A DNA stretch of 64,000 bases from Rhynochetos jubatus (taxonomy: Eukaryota; Chordata; Aves; Eurypygiformes; Rhynochetidae): the NCBI GenBank assembly GCA_027574665.1, contig CM050654.1, forward strand, positions 41,607,722-41,671,721, given 5' to 3'. The position numbers were made by a program, and so were the translations under genes. Below, in pieces: positions 15,022 through 27,658 of this stretch (positions are counted from its first letter, which is position 1; the number at the start of each line of letters is the position of its first letter). Below the pieces are notes generated by a model. That model saw only the letters and a program-made list of their open reading frames with translations, had not been told where the DNA came from and made no database searches.

Positions 15022-18000
15022 ACTTGACATACAAAGACAGACAAAGTGTTTCACCGCTTTCTCCATGAGCGTTTCCCTTCCCTTGACCTTAAAATTGCAG
15101 TTACATATTAGTATTAGCAGTAAGTTATTAACGGCATCATGGCACTAGTCAAACTGCTCCAGATCTCATCTCTGCTGGCAACAACCACAGGAAACAGCCG
15201 AGGGTACCAAAAGCCACCCTGTCCCCTTCAGAAGAACGGTTCTTAGCTGCTGCATCGTTTTCTCCTGTCACTCAGCAGAGCTACTAGGCACACGCTTATC
15301 TCCATCCTCTTCCTCAGCAAAGCCCATCATGCTCCAACTGCTGCGCATAACCCAGGGCCCTGCCAGCCCCCCCCAGCTCCCCTCGGCAGAGCCGTGTCCC
15401 AGCACCGCCTTCGCTGGGAGGTACAACCCTGGAAACCGCCGCAGCTCTGGGTACCAGCCGCCCTGCCGCAGCCGCTGGGCAACCGGTTAAGGGCTTCGGC
15501 TCCCGGGCGAGGTCTGGTTGGGTCTCCCTGGGCACTAAGCCTTGGAGCCTGCTGTCCCGAGGGAAGAGCCAAAGATTGTCTCTGCGGCACCTCTAACCTG
15601 ACACACATTTGAACGGGAGGCTGCCAGGATCTGCAAGGTGTTTGCCTGCGGCATTCACAGCAGCACGGGGCAACGACAGACACGAGCGCCTGCTTATCCT
15701 TCATCCACCCCTCCCCCCAAACGATAATTCTTATTTTGGGGTGGGGATTTTTCTCTCTCCAAAAAACCAGTTTAGATTCAGACCTTCCCAATCAACAGAA
15801 CACGTAACGCCCTTACGCTGCAGTCTCCAAGGAAAGTAAAAGGTGGGGACCGCAGCCAGACAGATCCCTGCAGGCGGCTTTCCCCCAACATTGTGTCTGA
15901 ACAACACACAGACCTTCCAAACCCCGTTTGTTTCTCCTGTTCAGCCATAAAAGAGCAAAGATCAGTCTGGGAATGCTCTGAGCTGTGCTTTATTCCAACT
16001 CCCTGTGCTTGGGAGTGCGAGTGAACCAACAGCGCAACACCTCCAGTCTGAACTGGGCTTCAGTCTCTGCAGCTGGGCCTTCTTTTCCATGAAAGCTATT
16101 CAAAAGACCCAGGAGCGATAAAAAGGTGTATTTTTTCAGCGATAAAAGGCACCAGACTAAAGCTGCAACAGCGCAGAGATGCGGCTTTATTTCTTCTAAT
16201 TACTCTGGCTCTTGAAAGTATTGAGCCATCTTCCCAAGGCTCCGGGGGAGCCACCGCTAGTGGGTTTTATGACACCTGGTAGTAACGCACCGCTAACAAA
16301 ATTGCACCTGCAATCAAATGAGCTCTCCTGGAAAGATGCTGCTTTGCCTCTGTCCCCAGTAACACGTTTGGAAGTCAAGAATGTTCCATAAGTCTTAATA
16401 AAAAAAAAAAGAGACCAATATTGCCCCCAAACTAAATTAATCATTCTGCCAACTACACAAGCATCTGCGCTTACCCCATGTGGTCTGCCACCACGCTTCC
16501 TCAGGCACACGCGTAACGTCTTCAGCCAGAAGCCCTGAAATACTGGGGGGTATCTCTAAGTCACTCCCTAAGCCCCCAGTCCCTCCCCCCACCTCCCCTA
16601 CGTTATTCCCGGAGATCTCTTTTACTCCAAGTGCAGTGTCCGGGCGCGGAGAGACACGCAGGACGGAGAAGCAGCAGGTCCCTGCGTGTTTTCCCACGCT
16701 GGCTGGGACGGCACATCCCTGCTGATACGTACGGAGCACTTCCTTTGTCTCCTTCACAGAATCACAGGACGGTTTGGGACCTTAAAGACCATCCAGTCCC
16801 ACCCTCTGCCACGTATATAAACCAGCATTTATTATTTTACAGCGAGCTGAGTAATGAGTATGTCATTGTCACGGGTTTAGGATCATTTCTGAGGCCAGGC
16901 ACAGGAAGCATCACACCAAAAATCACACCTTGGGACTTTATGGGGGCAACAAAACGCTTGGTGATAAGGCCAACATCACTGGCCTGGTTTGGGGTTGTTT
17001 TTTCTGATGACAGCATGTTTGTCAACAGTGTGTCTGCAGTGATGATCTCTAGAGATCACCAGTTTTATTTGCCTCTACAGCACTTCTGTGAGATTTCAGT
17101 GTTTGGATCTTTATAAAAAGCCCCCAGGGGAGTAACAACAAAACCTACTAGTCACTGCATTACAAACACCCCACCCTGGCCCTCTCTGCCAACTAAAGCG
17201 GCACAAAACTTTGCTCCAGAACGCCGTACGTAGCCACAAAGGCAGCAACGCCAGCCCGCTGAGGCAGGATGCGCACACGATGGGACGCCCGTGCCAGAAC
17301 CACCGGGAGCTTGTGAAGGAACACAGCGGTTATGACCCAGCTTAGGTTTGGCGAGCAGAGAGGTTAAAAATACAATGTAAACACAGTAGCCAGGCACTGG
17401 AGTATTTAAACACACCATTTCCCATCGAGCTACTAGGCCACTAATCCAGCTTGAAGCTTTCTGAAATACCAACACACAGAAGTAAGCGGAGCTGAGAGAA
17501 GCCACGAATGTCGTCTTACGTTCACGAGCCAGTTTTCACCTCCCACGGATGATCCCAAGCAAACCCACCTCCTCTCCTCCCTAACTGGCCTTCAGCAATC
17601 TCTTACAGTTCACCAATTCGCTGTGACGGTGGCACTTCTGCCCTTCTGCCCTTGAATCTCTTCCCTTCTCCGTCCCTCCACCTTACCTGCTTCCCGCGGG
17701 ACGACACTTACTCTAAGCAGAAGAGCAGAATAAGCCCAAATAACACCTCAGGCCTCAAAACCTGCTCTGTGAGGTTTACACACGGATAAACCTTCCATCA
17801 ACCTTTTGCCAAGGACGAGTTTCATTCAGCTCGTGACACAACTCAAGCTGTGAGTTCTGGACACAGCGGATTTTTACCCAGAAACCTTGTTTCTACAGAA
17901 AGGAAAGAAGTATGTATTAGAACTTAAGTTTTTGATGAGTTCATAAGTAAACAAGAACTACCCAACACTTTTCAAACTGCTCCTTGGAAGGAAAAAAGCC

Positions 18001-18239
18001 CTGAAAACTTAGTGTTTGTGATTTATTTTCTACCTCTGCCTCTATTTTTCTTCTGGTGAACACGCAGCGATCTCTTTCAGAGAAGCCAGTTCACAGAGGC
18101 AGCTGGAAGCGACCAAGCAGACGTTTGTCACTTAAGCTTTCCTCCGTGCCCAAGGATGGGTGGCGTTTCAGCCGATTCCTTTAGAAAAAGGAAAAATCAG
18201 AGAGCTAACAGGTCGGCTCATTCTCCTGGAGGACTGCTC
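15022..18239. other. Large CACNB4 intron, mostly unique
   Basis: Only the CR1 tail at 16.76 kb is recognised. The segment 16.82-17.12 kb is open on both strands for 60 or more codons but matches nothing I know. Confidence 0.5.
16757..16813 (-). mobile_element. CR1 LINE 3' tail remnant
   Basis: TTCACAGAATCACAGGACGG, then GGGACCTTAAAGACCATCCA, ending at CTCTGCCACG. A small internal gap removes the usual GTTGGAA part. Only the tail remains. Confidence 0.8.
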
Positions 18240-18560
18240 GGCACGTGGACATCCGACATCCACTTCCCCCAGCGCGCGCTAGGACCCCCGGTTCCCGTTT
18301 GGCAGGTTACGCGCACGCGGGGCCGTATTTCAGTCACGGGGACGCGAGCGCGGGAGCCGACGGCGCAGAGAGCAGGCAGGGCGAGCCAGGTCGCCGCTCT
18401 TTTCCAACTGCTGCCCCTGCAATGCGGTGGGCGTGGAAGAGACTCGCAGGATTACACTGCCAAGGGGCTGGGACGCAACACCCGGAGCGAGGCCCCTCGC
18501 CGGCACCTCCCTCCTCCTCATCTCTTCGGCACAACACCCTGGGCTGACCTGGCGTTACCG
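18240..18560. promoter_or_regulatory. Small intronic CpG island
   Basis: About 34 CpG in 320 bp, with 12 in the 60 bp from 18301. Runs such as GCGCGCGC and GACGCGAGCGCGGGAGCCGA stand out from AT-rich flanks. No splice-bounded coding exon is recognised. Confidence 0.65.
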
Positions 18561-18971
18561 GAAAGGGCAAGAAGTGTCAAAGGAAGGATCTCAGTAATTC
18601 CTTTCTTCCATTCACTGGTTAAAATAATTTCTCTCAAGTTTCCAAAAAACCCAGTACGCCTCCCCTTGGGCTGCAAACACACGGAGAAGACTTCAGCCCC
18701 CAAAGTCGGAATGTTCAATACAATAATCTGCAAAGCGTTATAAAGGTGAGGGAAGAAGTGGAATTTTCCTCGAGACCTCATTGCCAAGAAGATCCTAGCC
18801 ACCTGCCTGCTTTCACTGCAGGCTTCTCCCCATTCTAACAGTTAAATTAGAGAACATACATCTTTTTAAGGATTTTTATGATTACAGTGTCCTGATTTTC
18901 TTCTAGCGTGGTGTCACCACTTCCCACACCATCAGGGTTTATACAACCAAAATAACCCTGAATATTTCGTC

Positions 18972-18988
18972 TTTTTTTTTTTTTTTTT
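18972..18988. repeat. T17 homopolymer
   Basis: Seventeen consecutive T on the plus strand, not next to a recognised retroposon. On the transcript strand it is an A17 tract. Confidence 0.95.
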
Positions 18989-19208
18989 AAACCGAAGTGG
19001 TTTAGAACATCCTGAACTGTCTCACAATTTGACCCAAAGCTGATTCAGTAAAACCACACACTCACCACCTGTGCTCAAGCAGACGAGTGGTTGGCTTGGC
19101 AATCATCCCACAGTTTGTAAGGCACAAGCAAGCCCTGCAGGTCTGTCGGGTACCTGGTATTCCAGCTCCGTACCAGGCCGCTGTGCACAGAGGTCTAATT
19201 CCAGATCA

Positions 19209-19922
19209 TCATAAAATCACAGACTGGTTTGGGTGGGAAGGGACCTCAAAGCCCACCCAGTGCCACCCCCTGCCATGGGCAGGGACACCTTCCATAGCCC
19301 AGGGTGCTCCCAGCCTCATCCAGCCTGGCCTTGGGCACTGCCAGGGATGGGGCATCCACAGCTTCTCTGGGAACCTGTCCCAGTGCCCCCCAACCTCTCC
19401 GGGAAGAATTCCTTCCTGATGGCCCATCTCAATCTCCTGATTTCAGTTTAAACCCGTTACCCCTTGTCCTGTCACTCTCTGCCCTTGGAAGAAGCCCCCC
19501 CCAGCTTCCTTGTACCCTTCAGGCACTGGAAGGGGCTCTCAGGTCTCCCCGGATCCTTCCCTTCTCCAGGCTGAACCCCCAACTCCCCCAGCCTGGCCCC
19601 ATGGCAGAGGGGCTCCAGCCCTCGCAGCATCTCCAGGGCCTCCTCTGGCCTCGCCCCAACAGCTCCGTGTCCTCCTGCTGTTGGGGTCCCCAGAGCTGGA
19701 GGCAGAACTGCAGGGGGGTCTCCCCAGAGCGGAGCAGAGGGGCAGAATCCCCTCCCTCACCCCCCTGGCCACGCTGCTCTGGATCCAGCCCAGGATCCAG
19801 TTGGTTTCTGGGCTCCAGCGCACACGGCCGGCTCATGGCCAGCTCCTCGCCCCCAGCACCCCCAAGTCCTTCCCCTCAGGGCTGTTCCCCATCCATTCTC
19901 CCCCAGCCTGTCCTTGTGCTTG
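19209..19922 (-). mobile_element. CR1 LINE, long 3' segment (derived subfamily)
   Basis: One of the longest CR1 copies in the window. The plus strand opens with AATCACAGACTGGTTTGGGT and runs through the whole 3' UTR to CCAGCCTGTCCTTGTGCTTG. On its own strand it shares the AACTGAAATCAGGAGA and CAGGTTCCCAGAGAAGC variants with the copies at 11.0 and 14.6 kb. Confidence 0.93.
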
Positions 19923-22319
19923 GGCCAGCAGGTGCTCTGTAATCCTTCACAGAAGAAACCCGGTGGGCAGCCCAACTCCATTTATTACAGAGAGGACGCA
20001 GCTCTGCTGTGACCAGTCACACTGAGCTGGAGGTGACTTCCCCTGGCCATCCCACCCGCTTTGCTTCTACCCACCTCGACGGGTTTTGCCAAGGGTCTGA
20101 CTCTCCAGGGCACCAAAACCCAACACAGACCTACACCTGTGATGAAATTACAGGCAAGAGACTGTTTAAAACCCTCACCCTGGGCAGCGACTGGGCAGGC
20201 GTCGCGACACGCCGTGACGGTACTGCTGAAATGAATTTCATGCTGCTTAATTGAAGCCAAGCGACCGATAGGGTTTGGGCGAAGGGTTAGTGTGTTGTAC
20301 TGTGCTTTTAATTAGCCTTTTCCTTCCACAAGCCTGCAAACTCAGAGGCTTAGAAACAGCTTTAAACACTAACAAATAAGGCTTATAAACAGAGCGCTTC
20401 ATTTCTTGTTTCCTTTTTAGATTTTCCACTCTTTTCTCCCCCCTCCCCAGCATCCTTCACCCGCTACGATCTCTTATTTTTCTCGCAGCAAGGACTGGAT
20501 TCCGAAATCAGACTGAACCCCCCGTAAGCTATTACACACTGCTAGAAATAGCTTAGTAAGAAAAAGCCCTAATTTTCTAAGTACTATGCACTCCGTAAAT
20601 AGCAACTCCTTTCCCCCGAACCTTGCCACCCAAAAACCGTACGTGCCGCGAGCAAAACACACGCGAAAGGGCATCTCGGCGTCACCCGCTGAGGTAATAC
20701 TGGAGCGACGCTTTACGGACCTTAAGTGCTGTAATCAGTCCAGGACTCCCAGGGACTTTCTAGGGCCTGGGCGTTATTACAGGCTGTACTTTGCTGCCCA
20801 CTGACTGCAGGGGACCGCGCAGCCATGGGGCTGGAAATTCAGACTGCCCAATTACGGCAACATCCGACTTATTCCTGCGGCTCTGAGAGCACTGCTGCGT
20901 AGCGACGGAGCACAGGTACCCCAAAAAAACTACAGGGTTTTTATCACTACTACATGAAATGGGGAAAAAATCCCTACTGACAGTAACTGTTGAGTGTTTC
21001 CCAATCCGTTCTGACTGAGATGCTTGTTATTACCACGTGTTCTCCAGTGGTTGGTTAGAAAGATCAACAAAACACAGGACAAACAAACTATCTGGGGAGA
21101 TTAGAAGCAGGAACAAACAAATTCCAAAGATGTTTTAAAAATGCTGAGGTGCCACTGGCTCAAGGGTCTCTCCATGTATTCACTGTTGGGATGAATGGGA
21201 AGGTACTAAGTTAGGCTCGGCAGAAAGGCAAATCCAGGGAGAGGGAACAGCCAAAACCTCAGGCTACATCAAAACTCCAGCCACTGTAAATATTTTTTCT
21301 GGTACATAGCGCGGTCTGAACATATTTTCTCAAATTCTTATGATCACCGTGAGCTTATGACAAATTATTTCAATTTTACATAGCACAACAGCACTTGACA
21401 GCGTTATTTAAAGAGTGAAAAATTAGAAACTCAAAGATTCTTTTTTTTAATAACTGCCTCCAGTATTATCTCAAAATGGATTCTTAATTAAATGGCTTAG
21501 GAGAAACAGTAGTTTAATATTGCTTCTTACTAGCATCCAATAAGCACTCCAATCAAGGAAAAGATCCTTTAGGAATCACTGTCATACCCACCACCTCTTT
21601 GATTCGGCAAAAGCAGTAACAGAGAGACACTGAGGCTCTCATTCTGTGCAAAAAGCTCTTGCTCTGTCAAAGTGCACCCGTAACACAAGCCCACAGAGGC
21701 AGCAAACAGGACTTCAAGCACCTGGATATTGTTCTTTGCTGAAAGAACGAAAAAAAAAAAGTTTTGTCAGGTGTCGAATCTGTCAAAAGCTTGACAAGAT
21801 TTAAACCCCTTATTTTGGTCTAAAGCTTTTGCTGTTATTTTGGGATATTCTAGAAGAGGTGCATCTGTTCAAATCCCAAAAGTCAGCCAGTCTGCTGAAG
21901 TGTAGGAAATTCCCAACTTCCCTTTCTGCCCCAGGCTAAGCAAAACCCCCAGGGCCCCATCCCTGGGCAGACAAACTGCTCGTGCTGGACAGTCAGCCCC
22001 CAACTTTGGCTGCAGCTCTTCTAATGCAATATTCTAACGTGAGGGTAACGTGACGTCGACCTAAACCTATATAAGCAATACCCACGTTCAGCTCCTGTAA
22101 CAGAAGGGATCCGGGGACGGGCACAGCTTACACAGAAGTATTAATGCATTCACAGCACCCCTTGCAGGGGACATCACCGCGAAATCTCCGCGCTCCGCAG
22201 TAATTCACCGCAAGTCCAGGTGCCCTGGGCTGCGGGCAGGAAGGAAAGGCTTGTATTAAACTCCCATTTTCTTTAGTGCATTTTATCCTTAACTAAATGT
22301 TTTATATTTCATTCCTTAT
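19923..22319. other. Large CACNB4 intron, AT-rich
   Basis: Unique-looking intron. 21.2-22.0 kb is AT-rich and without CpG clusters. No exon or repeat recognised. Confidence 0.55.
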
Positions 22320-22720
22320 GTGCGTTTGCAGAGGTTTCTCCACGCCAGGAGCTCGCTCGCTGGAAGCCTTCGGATTGAGCGCTCCTCAGGGAGCAGGTCG
22401 GTGTTCAGCTGCAGTGGCTGCCGCGCACATCCCGCTTCCCGCAGCGCAAAACCCGCGGGAGAATTCCATCCCTGGAGTTCTCCCCGAGCCCGTCTGGTAA
22501 AGCCCCTCCGCGCCATCAGCTGCGTGCGGAGGGCACAGCGTGGCCGTGCTGTGAAACCAGCGCTTCCTCCCGGCTTGGCGGCGGGGGGAAGGCTGCGGGG
22601 ACAGCCAGGAGCAGGACGCACGCTGCGCTCCAGCCACCCCTTCCCACCCGCGCAGCCGCAGAACTGTGACCCCCGGGAGCACGGCCTGCCCTCCCCACCG
22701 AAGGGATGAGCCAGCACAGC
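22320..22720. promoter_or_regulatory. Intronic CpG island about 15 kb downstream of the beta-4a promoter
   Basis: Five to seven CpG per 60 bp across 400 bp at about 65% GC, starting abruptly at 22320 after AT-rich DNA. GC-rich but CpG-poorer sequence continues to about 23.8 kb. The left edge on the plus strand looks like an acceptor (TTATGTGCGTTTGCAG then AGGTTTCTCC). No protein family recognised in either strand. It could be an alternative promoter, an antisense start or an enhancer. Confidence 0.65.
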
Positions 22721-24883
22721 TCCATCTTCGGAGAAAGAGCCTGCCAGGGACAACGGGGGTGGCAGAAGCCATGCACCCCCAAGGTCTCCCTTGGCCTCGC
22801 ACGAGCAGCAAGCCCGGCCAAGCCTTTCCGAGGCAGGGCCAAGGAGGTGGAAGCGCACCTGCTCTGCCCCGGACGGGACCCCAGCCAGCACCTCCATGCA
22901 GGAATGGAGGAGCTGAGCGCTCCTGCGTGGGGCACCCACACTCTCCTTCCACCCCACTGAGGACTTATATCACCCTCTGCTCAGGGCCATCCCAGGAGGA
23001 TCCACACCCAGCTCCACCAGCAACGCACGGCGGAGGGGAAAGTGCACAATCCCGGAGTCTCCCCTCTCCTTGGGGGCACACTTCTTGTACCTCCTCCCCA
23101 GAAACAGGGCCCGGGAGCCCTGGGTTCCTGTTAAGTTCCTGCTCCAGTGTGCATCTTTGCAGGGCATCCCATGGGCAGGGAGCTGCAGAGGGAGCATGCT
23201 GTCCCCGAGGCACAGCCGGGGCTCAAGCCGTGTCTTGCTGACACTTGGATCTGTACCGCTCCCGGGTTGCGGTCCTGCTGCCCCTTGCCCAGCTCCATAC
23301 GCAGCTCTTATGTCGGTCCCGAAGCTGGAAAGGAGCCGTGCAAGCCACGCTATGGAAACAGCAATGAATTACCGCATCAGCAAGTGATACCAAATGAGCG
23401 AGAGGGAAAAAAGCCTTAGGGAGGTGCGGCGGCTCTTCCTCCCCCCACTCCATCATCCCCAAGCAGCGAGGCGTGCGGGGCTGCTCGTGCAGCCGGTAAC
23501 GGCAGCTGCTGAGAGGGAAAACGGGAGAGGGGCAGGATCTGGCCTGCTGCTCCCAGCAGCTCCTCTCCAGCACAGCCCCTGGCAGGCAGGCTCCGTGTCA
23601 GCAGCACCGCTGCAATACCGAGCACAGAGAGGGATTTGCTCCAGGAGAAAGGAGTTAAATATAACAAAAGCTAAAAAAACCCAAATCCAAATGCCTCTGG
23701 GATCTCTGGAGACTGCAGCACGTCCTCAGCCGGGCAGCCAGCCCCTGGGAAACCACGGTGCCCGTTTCCTTCCCGAAAAGGTCTGATGGGGAAAGCTGCT
23801 CAAACCTTCCAGCTGCTGGGAAGTGGGTTTTTCGTTAGCAATGCAGCAGCTGCGGTTGGGTTAAAGAGGCAATACAACCAAAGGGAGGAATTATTTAATG
23901 GCTGGAAGAAATGAGGAGGAATCGGGATTTTGGGGCTGCAAATCCCTGAAATAGCCAGGCTTTCAGTTTGGTTTTATCCCTCCGTTCAGCTCTGGCCCCA
24001 GATTTCAGAGTTAACGGGCACAGGTAATTTCTTTTTAGGTCAGATAGGTCTGACGATGTTCAGCAAAATCAGCGTGAAAAGCAGACTGCAAGGACTCAGG
24101 ACATACCTCTTCCCACATCAGTTTCCAGCAGAACACCGCTGCACTGGTTTTATTCATTTACACTGTTGTTGCTTTTCTGAGGATGCAGACTAGGATTTAT
24201 CTGTGGGAGCTCAGACCATGCAGAAGAAAGGTAGCCTAGCTTTGTTAATATTATTTTTGTTGTTGAGGAACGTAAAATATTTAATTCTGACGACAAATAG
24301 ATATTGCATATCTCGTATAAATTAAATTCTTGATTATGGAGGACGATACAGAGTATCTGTGCGCAGTTACATCCCTCTGAACGTATCCTCCCACGCAGCA
24401 GGTATCACCTGCATGCAGAGAACCCCAGCAAGCTATCTCACAAGCAGAAGCTTCCCCCTGCAGACAAGAAGTCGCCTGTGAAGTCCGGTGGTCTGTGAGT
24501 TACATCCCAGTGTCCCAGAAACAGATTTTAGTAGTCAGCACATCACATCCTCAAATGACTGTCATAATCCTCCCTTACACACCATAACCATGAACCTGGG
24601 CAACACCTGGGCACACCTGGCCTGATGCAGTCAAAGACCCAACACGTTCCGGTCTTCAAAAACCTGTCAAACAGCTCGTTAAAAATAAGATGGAAAGGCT
24701 GTGCAATGAAACGGAAAGGTGCAGATTTGATCCCAAGCCAAGGAAAAGGAAACATTCTTCTGTGATATATTGAGAACAGAGCAGTGGAGCTACAAATTTA
24801 ACAAGGTTCTTAAATATTCTAATAGATAAAACACCTTCAGCATAGGTATAACTAGGGGCAGCATCAGCACCAGAAATCACGGC
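22721..24883. other. Large CACNB4 intron, GC-rich shoulder then AT-rich
   Basis: No repeat or gene recognised. Long open frames up to 23.8 kb reflect the GC content. Confidence 0.5.
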
Positions 24884-24953
24884 GTCACAGCACGGTTTGG
24901 GTTGGGAGGGACCTTAAAGCCCGTCCAGTTCCACCCCCTGCCACGGGACACCT
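24884..24953 (-). mobile_element. CR1 LINE 3' tail fragment
   Basis: GTCACAGCACGGTTTGGGTT, then GGGACCTTAAAGCCCGTCCA and CCCCCTGCCACGG. Short and interrupted. Confidence 0.8.
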
Positions 24954-25618
24954 TCATGAAATGACAGTGGCAAGTTTCAAAGCCAACTTTTCCATTCCGG
25001 TCAGCAAAACCCCTCCTACGTATCCACCACCACTCTATGAATGTTAAATGTATAACGAGAAATATTCCAGTCTGTGACTCCTTTCCTCTTACACTCCCAC
25101 TCATGTTGCATGTTTACACAGAGCAGACCTAATCTATTAGAGGGAAAGATTACTTAACGCATTCCTGAAACACACAAGAGCTACTCAGCGATGTACTAAA
25201 ACCCTTCCGACAGCTCTACTCCTTAGGAAGTACGTAAAACATAAGAGACAACTGTCATTAGCATGGAATATTGTAGGGGGGCAAAGCATTTGTTCTTCCA
25301 CCCGTCAATATCCTGTTCGTTTTCTAACGATGCCGCTAGAAAGTGCCGAGGTCCAACAGTCCTGTTTTATGGGGTGCAAAAAAGGTCGTGAGAACATTTT
25401 AACCAGAAGCAGCACTACAGTGGGGATAAAGCTGCTTCTCTTAGCCTGTGGGAAACTCTGGAAACAAATATTCTTAGAAATAATTTCTTTTTTTAAACAA
25501 ACACTTCAGAAAGTGCACTTCATCGCAACCGCGTACCAGTGAGGTGACTCTGCTTAAAGAACAAGAGCTGCTGTGAGGAAGGAGACAGCCGTTGGCCCTG
25601 ACCCACAGTAGGTACACT

Positions 25619-26085
25619 TAGAATCACCGAACCGTTTAGCCTGGAAAAGACCTTTAAGCCCACCGAGTCCAACCGTTCCCCCAGCACTGACCAGCCCACC
25701 ACTGACCCACGTCCCTGAGCGCCTCGTCCACACGGCTCTGAAACCCCTCCCGGGATGGGGACTCCCCCCTCCCTGGGCAGCCCCTTCCAGTGCCCGACAG
25801 CCCTTTCCGGGAAGGAATTTCCCCAATATTCAACCTAACCCCCCCCGGCACAACTTGAGGCCGTTTCCTCTTGTCCCATCACTTGTCCCTTGGGAGAAGA
25901 GACCAACAATGTCCGCTCTTGATCATTCCCCACCCAGCCTGTCCTTGTGCTGGGACTGCCCCAACCCATGTGCAGGACCCTGCCCTTGGCCTGGCTGAAC
26001 TCCATGCGGTTGGCACAGTCCCACCCCTCCAGCCTGTCCCGGTCCCTCGGGATGCCATCCCTTCCTCCAGCGCGTTAACCATCAT
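25619..26085 (-). mobile_element. CR1 LINE of a second subfamily, internally deleted
   Basis: The tail part has AAGACCTTTAAGCCCACCGA and CCGGGATGGGGACTCC and matches the plus-strand copies at 43.0-43.3 and 63.3-63.6 kb. Near 25908 it jumps from GGGAGAAGAGACC to a block that belongs farther 5' in CR1 (CAGCCTGTCCTTGTGCTGGG, CTGGCTGAACTCCATGC, GATGCCATCCCTTCCTCCAG). The part normally between them is absent. Confidence 0.85.
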
Positions 26086-27658
26086 ACAGCGACGGTGTGG
26101 GTGCCTCTCAGCAGGACAGAGACCCTCGCTAGCAGAGGAACTTGCATGTCCTGCAGATCACTGGGCCGTTCAGACATGAAAACAGTGACAGAGATGCCTT
26201 TTTACCCAGGGGATGAAGGTTTTTTCTGCATGTGTGAAGACCAGTGTCCCAGTTCCGAGAGGCTGAAGTGGAATACCATAGGGAGAGGGTCTGACCCTCC
26301 CTACAGTGGTCCCAGCACCCGACTGGACAGAGCAGCCGACACCTCAGCCCGGCAAGGGGAGTCCATGCACAGCAGCAGACGCAGTTTTCTGCTCATCAGC
26401 AGGGAGATGTACACCAGGATGTGGCTGGAAGCAGAACAATTTATTCCACACCAGCGTTTACGGCACGCCTGGTGCTGCGGATCATGCTCATGCTGGTAGC
26501 TTAGCTGCATTCCCACCCTCGACAAACCCTTCACGAATCCAGCTTGAGTCAACAGCAAGGCCAGGATGGAGGCAGGATGAGTACCATCGCCTGCTGAATC
26601 ACGGGTACTTCTTTTCCTAGCTCGGTGACACTTGGTGACATATTTCTGCAGCACCTGTCATTCCTGGAGTGCGGCGGGTTTATTCTCGAGCTGTCATCAC
26701 GCCATTTAGGACAGGGCCCTCGGTGCCAGGGGCTGGTGCTGGGTCTCGCACAGAACAGCCTCTCCTGACAAAGGCAGGCTTGGGCTGCCTCTGGATCTTT
26801 TTCCTCGGTGAGGTTTTTCTCTGCACTGGTCGTAGCTGAAACTTCTCTGCCCAAGAATGCTGGGGCTGGTTTTGTCAGAACCTGATGAGATCACCACTGA
26901 TTGTTCTGGAAAATTAAATTTTGTCATGGTATCTCATGACCTAGATATCTTAGAGATTGACTGATGATTTGTCAGAATATACCATTTTCTCAGGCAAAAG
27001 GCAGATTTCTTCCTTCTTCAGGGGAGACACCCAGCACAGAGGGAACATGGCTTAAAAATACCATCAAGAAATTCCACACGGAAAGGAGAAGTTTGTAAAG
27101 GAACAGGATGAGGATGAGGGGGTAATCGTTACAAACACATGTTAATCAAGGGATTAAAGGATGAAAGGTTCTGAAAGAGTTTGGTTTGAACTAACAGACC
27201 CGAGGTTTTCAGGCTGTAGCAGGCTCCGTGGGGAGGAAGGGAGAATGGGAAGGATGCCTTGGCCACCTCACCCTGTAGATTGTCCCATGGGGGTAAGAGG
27301 TGCAAAGGGCTTGTTTATGGCCATAATGGACACGGCTATTAAAAAAAAGGTCTTCCAGCCTCATACACACCAAGAGCACCAGGTACAGCACCCACAGCAA
27401 CACATTCTCAAGGAAAACATGACATTGATGACAACCTAATCACTAACTGTGATGCGGTTGGACCAAGGATGAACAGCCCACAGGAGGAAGCAGAAAGAGC
27501 AAGTGACCTGAGGAGCGAAAGAGCCAACTGGCAGGGAAATGTCCCAGCACGAAAAAACAATGGAGAGGACTCACAGAGAAAACGTATTTGGTTTAAGCAG
27601 AATTCTTTCCAAATAGAAAGGCTAGTGAAGTTTTATATGGAACGTTAGCAGCTCATTC
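26086..27658. other. Large CACNB4 intron between CR1 copies
   Basis: 1.6 kb with no recognised repeat. The style of 26.1-26.9 kb (mixed GC, no CpG cluster) could be an old unrecognised transposon. Confidence 0.4.

Noticed and set aside
16820..17116. Possible old coding or transposon remnant open on both strands
   Set aside because: No family could be recognised and no splice or repeat borders were clear.
22316..23573. Several 100-210-codon open frames on both strands
   Set aside because: They overlap in most frames at once in GC-rich DNA, which points to composition rather than coding. I kept only the CpG island.
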